Assembly (NCBI GenBank): GCA_002400405.1
Contig: DHFM01000066.1
Location: 16,384 to 28,580, forward strand
Origin: Candidatus Moranbacteria bacterium UBA4824
GTDB lineage: Bacteria; Patescibacteriota; Minisyncoccia; Moranbacterales; UBA2206
Direction: 5' to 3'
Length of the DNA stretch: 12,197 bases
Under the pieces are notes generated by a model. That model searched no databases and was not told the DNA's origin. It saw only the letters and a list, made by a program, of their open reading frames with translations. Of this stretch, positions 11,212 to 12,197 are shown in pieces (within the stretch, counting starts at the first letter, position 1; each line of letters starts with the position of its first letter). Made by a program: the position numbers and the translations under genes.

Positions 11212-12171
11212 TTACTGCAATAGTGTCAGAAGTTTATTTTTAAGCGTTTCTATTTCTTCAAAATTATGAATAGAAACTGGGATAATTTCGCATTTATTTT
11301 TTGTTTGGAATTTTTTCATTTGCTTGGCTAAATCTTTAGGCTCAATTAAATCACTCTTAGTGAAAAGGATCAATTCTTTCTTTTCTAACAATTCAGGATT
11401 GTATTGTCCTAATTCTTTTCGAATTATTTTATAATCTTTCAATAAATCTTGCGATTCCAAGGATAGGCAATGAACCAATATCTTTGTTCTTTGAATATGG
11501 CGCAAAAATTTTATCCCTAATCCTTTGCCGGTTGAAGCGCCTTCAATGAGGCCAGGAATATCAGCAATTATAAAATCATCAAACACTCCCAAATTTGGCT
11601 CAAGAGTGGTGAAATGATAGGCGGCTACTTTGGCGTGCGCAGAAGTGATTTCATTGAGTAGTGATGATTTTCCGGCGCTAGGCAGGCCAATCAGGCCAAT
11701 ATCAGCAATGAGACGAAGCTCCAAGGAAAATTCAGATTTTTCTCCTAGTTTTCCCTCCTTGAATTCTTCGGGAGATGTGTTGGTCGAAGAACGAAAAAAG
11801 AAATTTCCTTGTCCGCCAGTTCCACCCCTAACTGCAAGAATTTTTTCTCCAACTTTTGTAATTTCAATACTTTCATTAGTGTCAATTTTTTTAATGACGG
11901 TTCCAATGGGTACAGTTAAAAAGAGGTCCTTTCCATTTGGTCCGTCAGATCGATTAGATCTCCCTCTAGCTCCATCCTGGGCATAATGATCTTTAAGATG
12001 ACGATATTTATTCAAAGCAAAAATATCAGATACGCCTTCGAAATAGACGCTTCCGCCATTGCCACCTTTTCCGCCAGTCGGCCCCAAAGACATCAGGACT
12101 TTGTCAAAAGCCACGACCCCGTCGCCCCCCTTACCAGCTTCAACTTTGATTTTAGCTTCGTCAGTGAGCAT
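11212..12171 (-). CDS. obg: Obg/CgtA GTPase
   Basis: A 319-residue GTPase of 50S ribosome assembly and stress signalling. Residues 1-155 form the glycine-rich Obg fold (VEAGKGGDGVVAF, GPTGGKGGNGGSVYF, GGTGGQGN). The G domain follows: G1 GLPSAGKSS (162-170), switch I YHFTTLEPNLG (185-195, T189), G3 DIPGLIEGAS (204-213), G4 TKSD (271-274, where NKxD is usual) and a G5-like PVSIHN (298-303). There is no C-terminal OCT domain; the protein stops just after the G domain, as in other minimal Obg proteins. ATG 12171 fits the family start (MLTDEAKIKVEAG, typically MFxDxAxIxVxAG). Upstream minus-strand sequence has TATTTT 7 nt before the ATG, possibly a -10, but the window ends there. Confidence 0.96.
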   Translation of the reverse strand: MLTDEAKIKVEAGKGGDGVVAFDKVLMSLGPTGGKGGNGGSVYFEGVSDIFALNKYRHLKDHYAQDGARGRSNRSDGPNGKDLFLTVPIGTVIKKIDTNESIEITKVGEKILAVRGGTGGQGNFFFRSSTNTSPEEFKEGKLGEKSEFSLELRLIADIGLIGLPSAGKSSLLNEITSAHAKVAAYHFTTLEPNLGVFDDFIIADIPGLIEGASTGKGLGIKFLRHIQRTKILVHCLSLESQDLLKDYKIIRKELGQYNPELLEKKELILFTKSDLIEPKDLAKQMKKFQTKNKCEIIPVSIHNFEEIETLKNKLLTLLQ

Positions 12172-12197
12172 AATTACGAAAATACGAATTAAACGAA

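Noticed and set aside
12172..12197. Short ACGAA-like repeats upstream of obg
   Set aside because: Three ACGAA-like units occur at irregular spacing and the window ends here, so a repeat array cannot be supported.

Overview
AT-rich chromosomal window with short genes, tiny intergenic gaps and no RNA genes. The gene set and style suggest a member of the Candidate Phyla Radiation (Patescibacteria, probably Parcubacteria/Moranbacteria-like). The clues are a DUF5652-type mini membrane protein, a short Obg without a C-terminal extension, a 148-residue peptide deformylase, CPR-style membrane proteins and almost no Shine-Dalgarno motifs. Lineage is inferred from family resemblance, not from a marker tree. 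All genes read through with the standard code.

Layout. Left block, minus strand, read from 5584 down to 100: RNA 2',3'-cyclic phosphodiesterase (thpR/ligT), a WecG/TagA/CpsF glycosyltransferase, a two-helix membrane protein, glutamyl-tRNA synthetase (gltX), a secreted coiled-coil M23 peptidase and a putative nuclease carrying a homing-endonuclease-associated repeat. A rho-independent hairpin follows at the left edge. Centre block, plus strand, 5640-10253: priA, def, fmt and a membrane-anchored double rhodanese-like protein without any cysteine. Right block, minus strand, from 12171 down to 10256: obg, a DUF5652-like protein and a two-helix/coiled-coil/GAF-like protein. The left and centre blocks diverge from a 55 bp region with two promoter candidates, each placing the transcript start at or very near the ATG. 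The centre and right blocks converge with 2 bp between stop codons.

The genes are mostly housekeeping: tRNA charging (gltX), formylation and deformylation of initiator Met (fmt, def), replication restart (priA), ribosome assembly (obg) and envelope work (M23 peptidase, glycosyltransferase).

The unusual content is the repeat load. Palindromic elements of several families sit in four intergenic junctions (ligT/tagA, tagA/membrane protein, def/fmt, fmt/rhodanese). More striking, repeats are also embedded in frame inside conserved genes. A palindromic element with ends ACCCCCACACC...GGTGTGGGGGT lies once in the glycosyltransferase gene (105 bp) and once in priA (84 bp). A GC-rich palindrome lies in gltX. 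Clusters of degenerate 7-bp tandem repeats lie in gltX, the glycosyltransferase gene and priA. The nearest described analogies are Rickettsia palindromic elements and cyanobacterial heptameric STRRs. No stretch above 300 bp lacks a gene; the largest internal gap (7755-7860) is pure AT-rich repeat sequence.
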